This document shows, one piece after another, positions 54,082-64,000 of a stretch of 64,000 nt of DNA (within the stretch, counting starts at the first letter, position 1; each line of letters opens with the position of its first letter). Source of the DNA: Rhodanobacter denitrificans (GTDB lineage: Bacteria; Pseudomonadota; Gammaproteobacteria; Xanthomonadales; Rhodanobacteraceae). Position numbers and translations under genes: made by a program. Where the stretch lies: the NCBI GenBank assembly GCA_003241385.1, contig QFPO01000018.1, positions 3,815 through 67,814 on the forward strand, given 5' to 3'. The notes beneath the pieces were generated by a model. It was not told where the DNA came from and ran no database searches. It saw only the letters and a list, made by a program, of their open reading frames with translations.

Positions 54082-54108
54082 GACGCGCCGCCCCGAGCGG
54101 GCGGCGTC
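54082..54108 (+). terminator. GC-rich hairpin after the MipA gene
   Basis: GCCGCCC (54087-54093) and GGGCGGC (54099-54105), extended by GAC/GTC, form a strong stem around CGAGC, 24 nt after the MipA stop. No T tract follows; a palindrome ACACCGCGGTGT (54109-54120) comes next. It may attenuate transcription into the SDR gene. Confidence 0.35.
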
Positions 54109-54210
54109 ACACCGCGGTGTCGGGGTCGCATTCGAATGCGGCCGGACACTTTACTCGTCGAGGCCCGCACTGCCGGTCCCCGACATGCATTCCCCACCTG
54201 ACCTGAGGAT

Positions 54211-55299
54211 ATGAAGATGATCGATCGACTGCCGACCAAGAGCACGGCCGCGAGTCGGCCCGTGCGGCGAGGCCGCCTCGCCGCGTTCGGCATGCTGCTG
54301 AGCGGAGCGATGGCCGCGAGTGGCGTGCTGGCGCAGAGCGAACCCAAGCCCGACTGGAGCACCGCCGACATGCCGTCCCAGCGGGGACGCATCGTCCTGA
54401 TCACCGGCGGCACCAGCGGCATGGGCTTCGAGGATGCGAAGGCACTGGCGGCGGCCGGCGCTCGCGTCGTCATCGCGGCGCGCAATCCGCAGCGCGGCCA
54501 GGACGCGATCGACCGGATCCAGGCGGCCGTGCCCGACGCCCGCGTGCAGTTCGAGCGCGTCGACCTGTCCGATCTGTCCTCGGTGCGCGCCCTGGGCCAG
54601 CGTCTGGCCGCCACGCTGCCCCGGCTCGACGTGCTGATCAACAATGCGGCGATCATGGCGCCGCCGGAGCGGGGCATCTCCGTGGACGGCCTGGAAATGC
54701 AGTTCGCGACGAACTACGCGGGTCACTTCGTGCTGACCGCCGAGCTGATGCCGCTGCTGCAGAAGGCCGCCGCACCCCGCGTCGTGACGGTGTCCAGCAT
54801 CGCCGTGCATCGCGGCGCGATCCAGTTCGACGATCTGCAGTTCAAGCAGGCCTACGAGCCGATGGGGGCCTATGCGCAGTCCAAGCTGGCCGGTCTGATG
54901 TTCGCGTTCGAGCTGCAGCGGCGCAGCGACGCCGCGGGCTGGGGCATCCGCAGCGTGGCGGCTCACCCCGGTGTGGCGGTGACCGAGCTGGTCGCGCGCG
55001 GGCCGGGCCTCGACAGCGAGCAGGGACGCCAGTGGTCGGCCAATCGAGATCGGCTCCAGACCGCAGAGCAGGGCGCGATCTCCACGCTCTATGCGGCCAC
55101 GGCGCCCGATGCACGCGGCGGTGCCTACTACGGGCCGACCGGCGAGCAGCAGGTCCGCGGGCCGCTCGGCCTGGCGACGGTGCCTGCTGCGGCCGGCGAT
55201 GCCGCGGCTGCGAGCCGTCTGTGGGCGATCACCGAGGAGCTCACCGGCACGCGCTTTCCCACGGGCGCTGCTCGACCGGCGGCGGATCGAGCGGGCTGA
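54211..55299 (+). CDS. Short-chain dehydrogenase/reductase with signal-like N-terminus, chromosomal copy
   Basis: A 362-residue SDR paralogous to the gene at 16839-17924 (shared blocks include ADMPSQ-GRI, TGGTSG-G, AARNPQRG, YYGPTG). The N-terminus has a signal-like stretch ending in AMAASGVLAQ, so export or anchoring is likely, as in the island copy. TGGTSGMG and YAQSK are intact, but the usual NNAG is NNAA here (LINNAAIM). The ATG at 54211 has GAGG too close; the ATG at 54217 has better spacing. The 190 nt downstream (55300-55490) contain no gene and end at the convergent alkB. Confidence 0.86.
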   Translation: MKMIDRLPTKSTAASRPVRRGRLAAFGMLLSGAMAASGVLAQSEPKPDWSTADMPSQRGRIVLITGGTSGMGFEDAKALAAAGARVVIAARNPQRGQDAIDRIQAAVPDARVQFERVDLSDLSSVRALGQRLAATLPRLDVLINNAAIMAPPERGISVDGLEMQFATNYAGHFVLTAELMPLLQKAAAPRVVTVSSIAVHRGAIQFDDLQFKQAYEPMGAYAQSKLAGLMFAFELQRRSDAAGWGIRSVAAHPGVAVTELVARGPGLDSEQGRQWSANRDRLQTAEQGAISTLYAATAPDARGGAYYGPTGEQQVRGPLGLATVPAAAGDAAAASRLWAITEELTGTRFPTGAARPAADRAG

Positions 55300-55490
55300 T
55301 CGCCAAGCCGACCGGCGCGTCGCTTCGGAGCGCGACGTGTCGGGCGCATCGCACGGCGGCGGCGTGCGTGACGGCGCGGCGGCTGTCCGGCACTGCGCAT
55401 GGCGCGCAGCGGAGCATGCGATCGGTGATGCGCAGGTCGGCAGGTGCGGGTGCTCGGTGCCGGCGCGCGCCGCCCCGGCGCGCTCGCGCC

Positions 55491-56135
55491 TCAGCCGGCC
55501 TTGCGGAACGTCAGGTTGAGGCGGCGGCTGCCGAGCCGCGGATGCGGCACGTCGCGCAGCGGCCGCACGCCGTGGAAGCGCAGGCGATCCACGCCGCCCC
55601 AGACCACGACGTCGCCGTGCGTCAGCGGTACCGGCATCGCGCGGTCGCCGCGGGCCTGGCCGCCGAACAGGAAGACCGCGTCCATGCCGAGCGAGACCGA
55701 GACGATCGGCGCGTCGAAGTCGCGCTCGTCGCGGTCCTGGTGCAGGGCCAGCCGCGTGCCGGGCCGGTACTCGTTGATCAGGCAGGCGTCCGGTTCGAAG
55801 CCGGCGAAGCCCGCGGCTGCCGCGGCCTCGGCGGCGAGTGCCCGGAACGGCGGCGGCAGCGGCGGCCACGGCCGGCCGCTCAGCGGATCGACCGGCGCGT
55901 AGCGATAGCCGCGGCGGTCGGACGTCCAGCCGAGCGCGCCGCAGTTGGTCATCGCGACCGACATCGTGTGGCCGCCGGGCGTCTGCATGCGGCGCAGCGG
56001 TGCGCGTTGCGCGACCGTCGCGATCGCATCGAGCAGCGCATCGGCCCGGTCCCGCGCGAAGCCGCGCAGCACAAGGGCCTGGTCGCCGAGCCGCAGGCGG
56101 CCGTCCTCGTGCGTGTCGAACAGATCCTGCGTCAT
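55491..56135 (-). CDS. alkB: Alpha-ketoglutarate-dependent DNA dealkylase AlkB
   Basis: Oxidative repair of 1-methyladenine and 3-methylcytosine. The 214-residue protein matches E. coli AlkB in length and catalytic residues: Fe(II) ligands H132 and D134 (LALHQDRDE) and H188 (RFHGVRPL), and 2-oxoglutarate-binding R205 and R211 (SRRLNLTFR). The nucleotide-lid NCGALGWTSDRRGYRY is also present. Start at ATG 56135; the open frame beyond to 56294 overlaps the purT promoter. Divergent from purT, 85 nt apart. No ada gene is adjacent. Confidence 0.95.
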   Translation of the reverse strand: MTQDLFDTHEDGRLRLGDQALVLRGFARDRADALLDAIATVAQRAPLRRMQTPGGHTMSVAMTNCGALGWTSDRRGYRYAPVDPLSGRPWPPLPPPFRALAAEAAAAAGFAGFEPDACLINEYRPGTRLALHQDRDERDFDAPIVSVSLGMDAVFLFGGQARGDRAMPVPLTHGDVVVWGGVDRLRFHGVRPLRDVPHPRLGSRRLNLTFRKAG

Positions 56136-56220
56136 CGTGTCCCGCCGCGTTTCAGGTCCCGCACCGGCGGGCGGCTGCCGGCGAGCCGTTACAATGGCGC
56201 GTCCTGGCCCGGAGACCTGC

Positions 56221-57405
56221 ATGAAACCGTTCGGCACGCCGCATACCGATTCCGCCCTGCGCGTCATGCTGCTCGGCTCGGGCGAGCTCGGCAAGGAGGT
56301 GGCGATCGAGCTGCAGCGGTTCGCGGTCGAGGTGATCGCGGTGGACCGCTATGCCGGTGCGCCGGCGATGCAGGTCGCGCATCGTGCGCACGTGATCGAC
56401 ATGCTCGACGGTGCCGCGCTGCGCGCGCTGATCGAGCACGAGAAGCCGGACCTGATCGTGCCGGAGATCGAGGCGATCCACACGCCGACCCTGGTCGAAC
56501 TCGAGCAGGAGGGCTACACGGTGGTGCCGACCGCGCGCGCGACCTGGCTGACGATGAACCGCGAGGGCATCCGCCGGCTGGCTGCCGAGGAACTCGGCCT
56601 GCCGACCTCGCCGTATCGATTCGTCGACACGGCCGAGGAATTCCGCGCGGCGATCGCCGAGATCGGCCTGCCGTTCGTGATCAAGCCGGTCATGAGCTCC
56701 TCGGGCAAGGGCCAGAGCGTCGTGCGCGACGCGGCCGATGCCGAGGCGGCCTGGGCCTATGCGCAGGCCGGCGGGCGTGCCGGCCGCGGCCGCTGCATCG
56801 TCGAGGGTTTCGTCGCGTTCGACTACGAGATCACGCTGCTGACGGTGCGCCACGTCGGCGGCACCGCCTTCTGCGCGCCGATCGGCCATCGGCAGGAGGA
56901 CGGCGACTACCGCGAATCCTGGCAGCCGCAGCCGATGAGCGCGGCGGCGCTGGCCGAGGCACAGCGGCAGGCCGCGGCGGTCACCGCCGCGCTCGGCGGG
57001 CGCGGCCTGTTCGGCGTGGAATTCTTCGTGCGCGGCGACGAGGTGATCTTCTCCGAGGTCAGCCCGCGTCCGCACGATACCGGTCTGGTCACGCTGATCT
57101 CGCAGCCGCTGTCGGAGTTCGCACTGCATGCGCGTGCGATCCTCGGCCTGCCGATTCCGGGCATCGAGCTGGCCGGGCCGTCGGCGTCGTGTGCGGTGCT
57201 CGGCGAGGGTCACGGCCGGACGATCCGCTACCGCGGCGTCGCCGACGCGCTGACCGAGCCCGACACGATGCTGCGCATCTTCGGCAAGCCGGAGGTGCAG
57301 GGACAGCGCCGCCTGGCGGTCACGCTGGCGCGCGCCGACACGGTCGATGCCGCGCGCGCCAAGGCTGTCGCGGCCGCCGCCTGCCTGACGATCACCGTCG
57401 AGTAG
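56221..57405 (+). CDS. purT: Formate-dependent phosphoribosylglycinamide formyltransferase
   Basis: ATP-grasp enzyme converting GAR, formate and ATP to FGAR in purine synthesis. The 394-residue protein is normal length. N-terminal VMLLGSGELGKEVAIELQR; ATP-grasp loop PVMSSSGKGQSVV; metal/ATP residues in FGVEFFVRGDEVIFSEVSPRPHDTG (EFF and SEVSPR). The start ATG at 56221 is supported by alignment with the E. coli enzyme. It overlaps the convergent bpt gene by 14 nt. Confidence 0.95.
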   Translation: MKPFGTPHTDSALRVMLLGSGELGKEVAIELQRFAVEVIAVDRYAGAPAMQVAHRAHVIDMLDGAALRALIEHEKPDLIVPEIEAIHTPTLVELEQEGYTVVPTARATWLTMNREGIRRLAAEELGLPTSPYRFVDTAEEFRAAIAEIGLPFVIKPVMSSSGKGQSVVRDAADAEAAWAYAQAGGRAGRGRCIVEGFVAFDYEITLLTVRHVGGTAFCAPIGHRQEDGDYRESWQPQPMSAAALAEAQRQAAAVTAALGGRGLFGVEFFVRGDEVIFSEVSPRPHDTGLVTLISQPLSEFALHARAILGLPIPGIELAGPSASCAVLGEGHGRTIRYRGVADALTEPDTMLRIFGKPEVQGQRRLAVTLARADTVDAARAKAVAAAACLTITVE

Positions 57406-58147
57406 CCCCCGATCCGGCACGGCGCGTCGTCGCGGGCGTCGCCGCGTCGGCGTCGATCCAGCGGCCGGCGCGCAGGATCTCCAGCGGCCGGTAGCGCCGC
57501 TTGTAGTCCATCTTCGGATGGCCGTCGATCCAGAAGCCGAGATACAGGTGATCGAGGCCGCGCGCGCGCGCGATGCGGATCTGCTCGGTGATCGCGAACG
57601 TGCCGAGGCTGCGTGCCTGTTCGTCGGGATCGAAATACGTATAGACGGCCGAGAGGCCGGTCGTGCAGAAGTCGGTGACCGCCACGGCGATCAGGCGGCC
57701 GTGCAGGCGCCACTCGACGAAGCGCGTCGGGCTCCAGTCGGTGTACAGGAACCGCGCGAAGTCCTCGGGCGTGGCGTCGTCCATGCCGCCGTTCGGATGG
57801 CGCGAGCTCAGGTAGTCGCGATACAGCGCGAAGCGCTCGTCGGTATAGCCGGCCGGCAGCACCTCGGCGCGCAGATCGGCGTTGCGGCGGATGCAGCGGC
57901 GCTGGGTGCGGTCCGGCTCGAACCGGTCGACCGGGATGCGGCAGGCGACGCAGGCGCGGCAGCCGCTGCAATGCGGGAAGTAGACGTGGCCGCCGGCGCG
58001 CCGGTAGCCGCGCGTCAGCGCCAGATCGTAGATCTCGGCCAGCTGCGGCACGCTCGGATCGACCACGAGGTTCTGCGCGTTGCGCGTCTCGAAATAGCCG
58101 CAACGGTGGGGCAGGGTCTGGAACAGCCGGACGACATCCGAGCGCAT
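57392..58147 (-). CDS. bpt: Aspartate/glutamate leucyltransferase
   Basis: Transfers Leu from Leu-tRNA to N-terminal Asp or Glu, marking proteins for ClpSAP degradation (N-end rule). The 251-residue protein has the family N-terminus with C16 in HRCGYFETRNAQNLVVDP, the Cys-rich HCSGCRACVACRIPV, and the GNAT-like C-terminal part (YLGFWIDGHPKMDYK). Often annotated as arginyltransferase (ate); bacterial members of this form are Bpt. It is convergent with purT and 79 nt downstream of the next minus-strand gene. Confidence 0.93.
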   Translation of the reverse strand: MRSDVVRLFQTLPHRCGYFETRNAQNLVVDPSVPQLAEIYDLALTRGYRRAGGHVYFPHCSGCRACVACRIPVDRFEPDRTQRRCIRRNADLRAEVLPAGYTDERFALYRDYLSSRHPNGGMDDATPEDFARFLYTDWSPTRFVEWRLHGRLIAVAVTDFCTTGLSAVYTYFDPDEQARSLGTFAITEQIRIARARGLDHLYLGFWIDGHPKMDYKRRYRPLEILRAGRWIDADAATPATTRRAGSGATRR

Positions 58148-58226
58148 GTGCCGATTCTAAGCCGATCGCCGCGCCGCGGCCGGCGCGGATGCTGCGGTCT
58201 TCAGCGCGCGTTCGCGCGGGCGGCGC

Positions 58227-58616
58227 TCAGTGGCCGAGCTGGCTCAGCGCGATCAGCACGATCACGCCGCCGATCAGCGCGAGCAGGACCAGCTTCATGC
58301 GCTTGGACAGTGCGTTGTGGCGGCCGGGCTCGGCGGTGCCGCGCGAGGCGGCCAGCTCATCGGCGAAGCGCGTGGCCGGCTCCAGGCCCGAATCGCGCAG
58401 GATCTGGCGCGCCCGGACCTGGTCGTCGGAGCGCACGACCCAGACCTGCGGCCAGCTGTCGCGGCTCTGGCCGCCGGCGCTGTAGCTGAAGCGCTTCCAG
58501 CTGCCGCCGCGCCAGTCGCTGCGGTTGGTCGTGGTGGTCTCGATGCCGTGCGATTCGAGCAGCGCGACGACGCGCTGGACGTTCTCGTGGCGGGGCGAGG
58601 TGTAGATCTGGCGCAT
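58227..58616 (-). CDS. DUF2007-like signal-transducing protein with C-terminal membrane anchor
   Basis: A 129-residue protein. The N-terminal 80 residues (MRQIYTSPRHENVQRVVALL, then IETTTTNRSDW and QVWVVRSDDQVRARQIL) form a ferredoxin-like PII-type domain of the DUF2007 kind. A Ser/Arg-rich linker follows, then one membrane helix (LVLLALIGGVIVLIALSQL) at the C-terminus, so it is a tail-anchored protein facing the cytosol. Function unknown; xanthomonad homologues have been called 'pathogenicity-like'. Starts 3 nt after the tesB stop and is probably co-transcribed. Confidence 0.78.
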   Translation of the reverse strand: MRQIYTSPRHENVQRVVALLESHGIETTTTNRSDWRGGSWKRFSYSAGGQSRDSWPQVWVVRSDDQVRARQILRDSGLEPATRFADELAASRGTAEPGRHNALSKRMKLVLLALIGGVIVLIALSQLGH

Positions 58617-58619
58617 CGC

Positions 58620-59483
58620 TCAGTCCTGCAGGCGGATCAGGCCTTCCTGCGCGGTCGACGCGACCAGGCGGCCGTCGCGCGTGAACACCTGGCCGCGCGC
58701 CAGGCCGCGTGCGGCCTGCGCGGTCGGGCTGTCGCACGAGTAGAGCAGCCATTCGTCGGCGCGGAACGGGCGGTGGAACCACAGCGCGTGGTCGAGGCTG
58801 GCGACCGTGACGTTCGGCTGCAGATACGACACGCCGTGCGGAAACAGCGTCGTGCCGATCAGATGGAAGTCCGAGGCGTAGGCCAGCAGCGTGCGGTGCA
58901 GGACCGGACTGTCGGCGACCGGCGCGATCAGACGGAACCAGACCGGCTGATACGGCGGGCGCTTGGGCGGATGCAGGTCGCTGCGCGGGTAGACCGGGCG
59001 GAATTCGAACGGACCCTGCCGCGTCAGCCAGCGCTGCACCTTGGCCGGCGCCTTGGCGAGCTCTTCGGGCGAATGCGACGGCGGCGGATCGAGATCGTCG
59101 GGGTCCGGGACGTCGGGCATCGAGGCCTGATGTTCGACGCCGTTCTCGGCAATGTGGAACGAGACCGTGCCGTTCAGGATCGGCTTGCCGTGCTGGATCG
59201 CGACGACGCGGCGCACCGAGAAGCTGGTGCCGTCGCGCGTGGGCTCGACGTTGTAGACGATCGGCGCTTCCATGTCGCCGGGCCGCAGGAAGTAGGCGTG
59301 CAGCGAGTGCGCGGCGCGGTCCGGTGCGACGGTCTGCTGCGCCGCCGACAGCGCCTGGCCGAGCACCTGACCGCCGAACACGCAGCGCGTGCCGATGTCG
59401 CGGCTCTGGCCGCGGAACAGGTTGTCTTCCAGGCGTTCGAGCTGCAGCAGCTCGACGAGTTCGGCGACGACGGTATGGCTCAT
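58620..59483 (-). CDS. tesB: Acyl-CoA thioesterase II
   Basis: Double-hotdog enzyme hydrolysing medium- and long-chain acyl-CoA. At 287 residues it matches E. coli TesB (286). Family blocks: N-terminal LERLEDNLFRGQSRDIGTRCVFGGQVLGQAL, HSLHAYFLRPGD, the second hotdog with YASDFHLIGTTL (catalytic Asp), ASLDHALWFHRPF, and C-terminal STAQEGLIRL with the catalytic Gln. In operon with the DUF2007-like gene. Confidence 0.95.
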   Translation of the reverse strand: MSHTVVAELVELLQLERLEDNLFRGQSRDIGTRCVFGGQVLGQALSAAQQTVAPDRAAHSLHAYFLRPGDMEAPIVYNVEPTRDGTSFSVRRVVAIQHGKPILNGTVSFHIAENGVEHQASMPDVPDPDDLDPPPSHSPEELAKAPAKVQRWLTRQGPFEFRPVYPRSDLHPPKRPPYQPVWFRLIAPVADSPVLHRTLLAYASDFHLIGTTLFPHGVSYLQPNVTVASLDHALWFHRPFRADEWLLYSCDSPTAQAARGLARGQVFTRDGRLVASTAQEGLIRLQD

Positions 59484-59691
59484 GGGCGATCGGGCGGCGG
59501 ATGCGGCGCACGAGTATAGCGGCCGCGCCGGTCGCGCCGATGCGGACGGCCGAATCGAGCGCGGTGCGCCGGCGATCGGGTCGTCGAATCGCGCCGATCG
59601 GCACGTATCCGGTCGATGCCGCGCGCGTCGACGTCGCCCCGGCCGCTCGGCCCGATCGACGTCGCGCCGCTTGCCCGCCGCCGGTGCGCCG

Positions 59692-60258
59692 CTAGTCGCC
59701 GTACCAGCGCGGCAGTCCGCAGGCGGCCAGCACCGTGTCCCATGGAAACAGCGGCCCGGGGTCGCGGCGGCGCGGCAGCAGGACGGCCGGGTCGTCGCTG
59801 GCCGGTTCGAGGCGCCGGTCGAGGTCCTCGTGGCCGGCGATGCGGCGCAGGTTCGGCAGCGTTCGCTTCAGCTCGTCGAGCAGGCCGATCAGCGCCTGGA
59901 TCTGCGCGGCGGGGTAGGGCTCCTCGAAGCGCTGATGGCGCGAATCGGCCCAGTGCGGATAGCGGCCGAGATTGACCAGCTCGATGCCGATCGAGCGGTC
60001 GTTGAGGCCGGCGACGTGATGGGCGATCCGCGTCGGCTCGACGAAGCGCCAGCGGCGGCCGTCGCGGTCGACGTAGTCGTGGCCGCAGGCGCCGGTGCCG
60101 CTGTCCGGATAGCGGATGCGCTCGCCGAATTCGCGCGCCGTCGCGATGTCCGGCAGCTCGGTGCAGTGGATCACGACCAGGTCGACCGCCTCGGCCGGAC
60201 GCGTGCCGAGCCGCGCGTGGTACGGAATCGGCCAGTCTTCGAAGAGCGGGGCGGACAT
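59692..60258 (-). CDS. N-acetylmuramoyl-L-alanine amidase, AmpD-like
   Basis: Zinc amidase of the Amidase_2 family cleaving the MurNAc-peptide bond. The 188-residue protein has no signal peptide, as in cytosolic AmpD. Predicted zinc ligands are H31 (VVIHCTELPD), H143 (IAGHEDLD) and D166 (RRRDPGPLFPW). It differs from AmpD by a longer segment between the last two ligands (about 22 residues). The ATG at 60258 is used; the frame to 60399 overlaps the next divergent gene. It may recycle anhydro-muropeptides and so influence beta-lactamase control; this is inferred. Confidence 0.86.
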   Translation of the reverse strand: MSAPLFEDWPIPYHARLGTRPAEAVDLVVIHCTELPDIATAREFGERIRYPDSGTGACGHDYVDRDGRRWRFVEPTRIAHHVAGLNDRSIGIELVNLGRYPHWADSRHQRFEEPYPAAQIQALIGLLDELKRTLPNLRRIAGHEDLDRRLEPASDDPAVLLPRRRDPGPLFPWDTVLAACGLPRWYGD

Positions 60259-60337
60259 CGGGCGCGGTAGGACGGATGCATCCGGGACGAGGATGCTGCG
60301 GGTGTTAGCATGCCCGACTTTGCATGCGGCGACAGCG

Positions 60338-60852
60338 ATGAAAGGTACCGTCGTTCTTTCCCACGGCCTGGACAGCGGCCCGCAGGCCAGCAAGGTCACG
60401 GCGCTGGCCGAGGTCGCCCAGACGCTCGGCTGGGCCAGCGTCCGGCCCGACTACCGCGATCTGGACGCGACGCGCGATCCGATGGCGATCGACGAGCGGA
60501 TCGCACGCGCGCTGGCCCATGCGCCCGAGCGCGGGCCGGTCGTGTTCGCCGGATCGAGCATGGGCGCGTTCACGTCGGGCTTCGCCTCGTGCCGACGCCC
60601 GGCCGAGGCCCTGTTCCTGATGGCGCTGCCGCTGGCGATTCCGGACTATCCGCGGCCGTTCGAGGCCGCGCGCGTGCCGACCGTGCTCGTGCACGCCTGG
60701 GAGGACGAGCTGTGCCCGGTCGAGGCGGCGATCGCGTTCGCGCGTTCGCGCGGCGACACGCTGCATCTGGTGCCGGACGATCATCGCCTCGGTGCGCACG
60801 TGGCCTATTGCGCCGAGGCGTTCGCACGCCTGCTGCACGGGCTCGAGCGCCG

Positions 60853-60856
<4 letters not shown>
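60338..60856 (+). CDS. Small alpha/beta hydrolase
   Basis: A 172-residue esterase-like protein: N-terminal VVLSHGLDSGPQASKV, nucleophile Ser in VFAGSSMGAFTSG, then VLVHAWEDELCPV (Asp) and DDHRLGAHVAYCA (His). It is of the YqiA/RBBP9-like short type. It overlaps rlmKL by 4 nt (ATGA), so translation is coupled. Substrate unknown. Confidence 0.8.
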
Positions 60857-63033
<2,177 letters not shown>

Positions 63034-63147
63034 TGCCGCAACGCGCTGATTCTGAACGCCGAATCTGAACGCTCGTACTCAGTGCGCATTCAGCGCGCCG
63101 ACGCCAGCATCCGCTCCGTTGCAGTCCTCGGATGTGGAGTAGCGGTG

Positions 63148-63591
63148 ATGGTGTCGAAGGTTTCGAAGCGCTCGCGCTGGGTCTGGCTGGCGATCGTGCT
63201 GGCCGGTTTCCTGATCGGCGTGCCGGCGGCACAGGCCGGCGGCCGTCATCATCACCATCACGGCAGCTGGGGCGTCAGCATCGGTCTGCCCGGCATCGGC
63301 CTCAGCTACGTCGACGGTCATCGCGGCGGCTACTGGGGCGGTTACGTCAATGCCTATCCGCGTCCGTACTACGGCGTGCCGTACCGGTCCGCCTATTACG
63401 ACTATCCGCCGCCGCGCTACTACGGCGGCGGCTACCACCCGAGCTACGGCGTGGTCTATCACGAGCGCCCGGTCGTGCGCCGCGTCGTGCGCACCGTCTA
63501 CGTCGAGGACGATCGCCGCGATCGCCGCTACGACCGTTACGAGCGTGACGAGGACTACGGCGGCCGCCGCGCGCGCTACTACGACCGCTGA
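63148..63591 (+). CDS. Exported Gly/Tyr/Arg-rich hypothetical protein
   Basis: A 147-residue protein. Signal peptide 1-31 (VWLAIVLAGFLIGVPAAQA), then a low-complexity body: a natural His run (GGRHHHHHGSWG), a Gly/Tyr/Pro-rich centre (YYDYPPPRYYGGGYHPSYG) and a highly charged Arg/Asp C-terminus (DDRRDRRYDRYERDEDYGG). Such proteins are common in the envelope of xanthomonads, with unknown role; the His run could bind metals. The ATG at 63148 has GGAG 8 nt upstream and is preferred to an earlier ATG at 63082. Confidence 0.72.
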   Translation: MVSKVSKRSRWVWLAIVLAGFLIGVPAAQAGGRHHHHHGSWGVSIGLPGIGLSYVDGHRGGYWGGYVNAYPRPYYGVPYRSAYYDYPPPRYYGGGYHPSYGVVYHERPVVRRVVRTVYVEDDRRDRRYDRYERDEDYGGRRARYYDR

Positions 63592-63601
63592 GTGGGGTGA
63601 C

Positions 63602-63743
63602 GGTCCGCGTTCGCAGCGGACCGGGCGGCAACTGGACGATTCTGCACATTCCCGGTTCAACGTCGGACGGCTCCTCCCCCTTCTGTCGTCCGGCGTTAGG
63701 CCCTGCGATGATTTCCCCTGATCATCGCGGGGCCTTCTTTTTT
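63602..63743 (+). ncRNA. Candidate small RNA with C-rich loops
   Basis: Three stem-loops follow each other. GGTCCGC/GCGGACC (63602-63622); CGGACG/CGTCCG (63664-63692) with a loop containing CTCCTCCCCC; and the terminator stem (63699-63734) with loop TTTCCCCTGA. C-rich loops of CCCC type on consecutive hairpins recall the sX13 riboregulator of Xanthomonas, which pairs with G-rich Shine-Dalgarno regions. The 5' end and promoter are not defined, so it could be only the 3' region of the upstream gene. Confidence 0.42.
63699..63743 (+). terminator. Strong Rho-independent terminator
   Basis: GGCCCTGCGATGA (63699-63711) pairs with TCATCGCGGGGCC (63722-63734), 13 bp with one mismatch or wobble, around a 10-nt loop, followed at once by TTCTTTTTT (63735-63743). 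It ends the exported-protein transcript or the candidate small RNA. Confidence 0.9.
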
Positions 63744-64000
63744 GGATTCTTCTTCTCTGACGATCGTTCGGCGGCGCTGCTTCCGTGGCGGTTTTTGCTT
63801 TCGCGCGATCTCAAGTCCGTCGGCTTCGATGTCGTGCTGGTTTCGACCTTGCCTTCGAGCCCTCGATCGTCAAGAAAGCTCAAGCCAAAAGATCTAAGAG
63901 TAGCTTCCGCTCGCTGCGCGAGCGGGTGACTTTGGCGGCCCACCCTCCCTGGCGGCCGCCCTTCGGGCCGTCGCTGGCGCGACGTCAAGAATGTCTCCCG
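63744..64000. other. Intergenic repeat-like sequence
   Basis: No gene is seen. CCGCTCGCTGCGCGAGCGGG near 63909-63928 is a palindromic element followed by TGACTTT, a form seen between genes in many xanthomonad and related genomes; GGCCGCCCTTCGGGCCG (about 63952-63968) is another hairpin. Function unknown. Confidence 0.4.

Noticed and set aside
54109..54120. ACACCGCGGTGT palindrome as an operator of the chromosomal SDR gene
   Set aside because: It directly follows a GC-rich hairpin, and such palindromes are common in this GC-rich background. No second copy occurs near the paralogous SDR gene.
63640..63690. GGTTCAAC near 63654 as a tRNA T-loop
   Set aside because: No acceptor, D or anticodon stems can be drawn around it. 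The hairpins present fit a small RNA or a 3' untranslated region better.

Overview
The window is high-G+C proteobacterial DNA. The chromosomal genes on the right (rlmKL, bpt, tesB, purT, alkB and a full-length cyclic beta-1,2-glucan synthase) and the richness in TonB, RND and MipA functions suggest a gammaproteobacterium of the Xanthomonadales/Lysobacterales type. This assignment is inferred from gene content only.

Layout. (1) 1-1202: the end of a conjugation (trb) module of an integrative element, with trbI (5' end outside the window) and a DUF2274 gene. (2) 1247-11655: a defence block on the minus strand. A WYL-domain regulator and jetA-jetB-jetC-jetD (Wadjet, an SMC-type anti-plasmid system) overlap head to tail, and behind them lies an RloC/PrrC-like ATPase with a zinc-hook CxxC pair and a C-terminal HEPN-type R-x5-H motif. 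(3) 11742-12699: a degraded DUF2274 3' half and non-coding debris with a cluster of GACGGTA repeats. (4) 12700-34181: metabolic, efflux and surface cargo: GlxA-type regulator plus metal-domain hydrolase, nucleotide-transporter-like MFS protein plus SDR, a SnoaL-Atu4866 fusion, two AraC regulators, a siderophore receptor, a TetR-controlled RND pump, a two-component system and a MipA protein. (5) 34195-34540: the end of a second, degraded trbI and the 5' part of its DUF2274 gene, abutting a flavodoxin gene that has lost its 3' end. This is the visible right edge of the island. (6) 34541-64000: chromosome, comprising an FNR-box operon (host-attachment protein, 33-aa membrane peptide, truncated flavodoxin), ndvB-type glucan synthase, regulators and dehydrogenases, a second two-component/MFS/MipA/SDR module, and a housekeeping run to rlmKL, ending in a probable small RNA with a strong terminator.

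How the parts connect. The island cargo and the chromosomal block at 49.4-55.3 kb carry the same four families: OmpR-type regulator plus kinase, MFS transporter, MipA/OmpV and an exported-type SDR. Five promoters in the window carry the same composite element, two TTAAG-like hexamers 5 nt apart followed exactly 10 nt later by a poor -10 hexamer. They precede the island regulator, the island MipA gene, the RND pump, the island SDR-MFS pair and the chromosomal MFS-MipA-SDR operon. This predicts one envelope-stress regulon spanning island and chromosome. The two trbI/DUF2274 relics are complementary halves of one gene pair, as expected if a circular element had been opened inside the DUF2274 gene.
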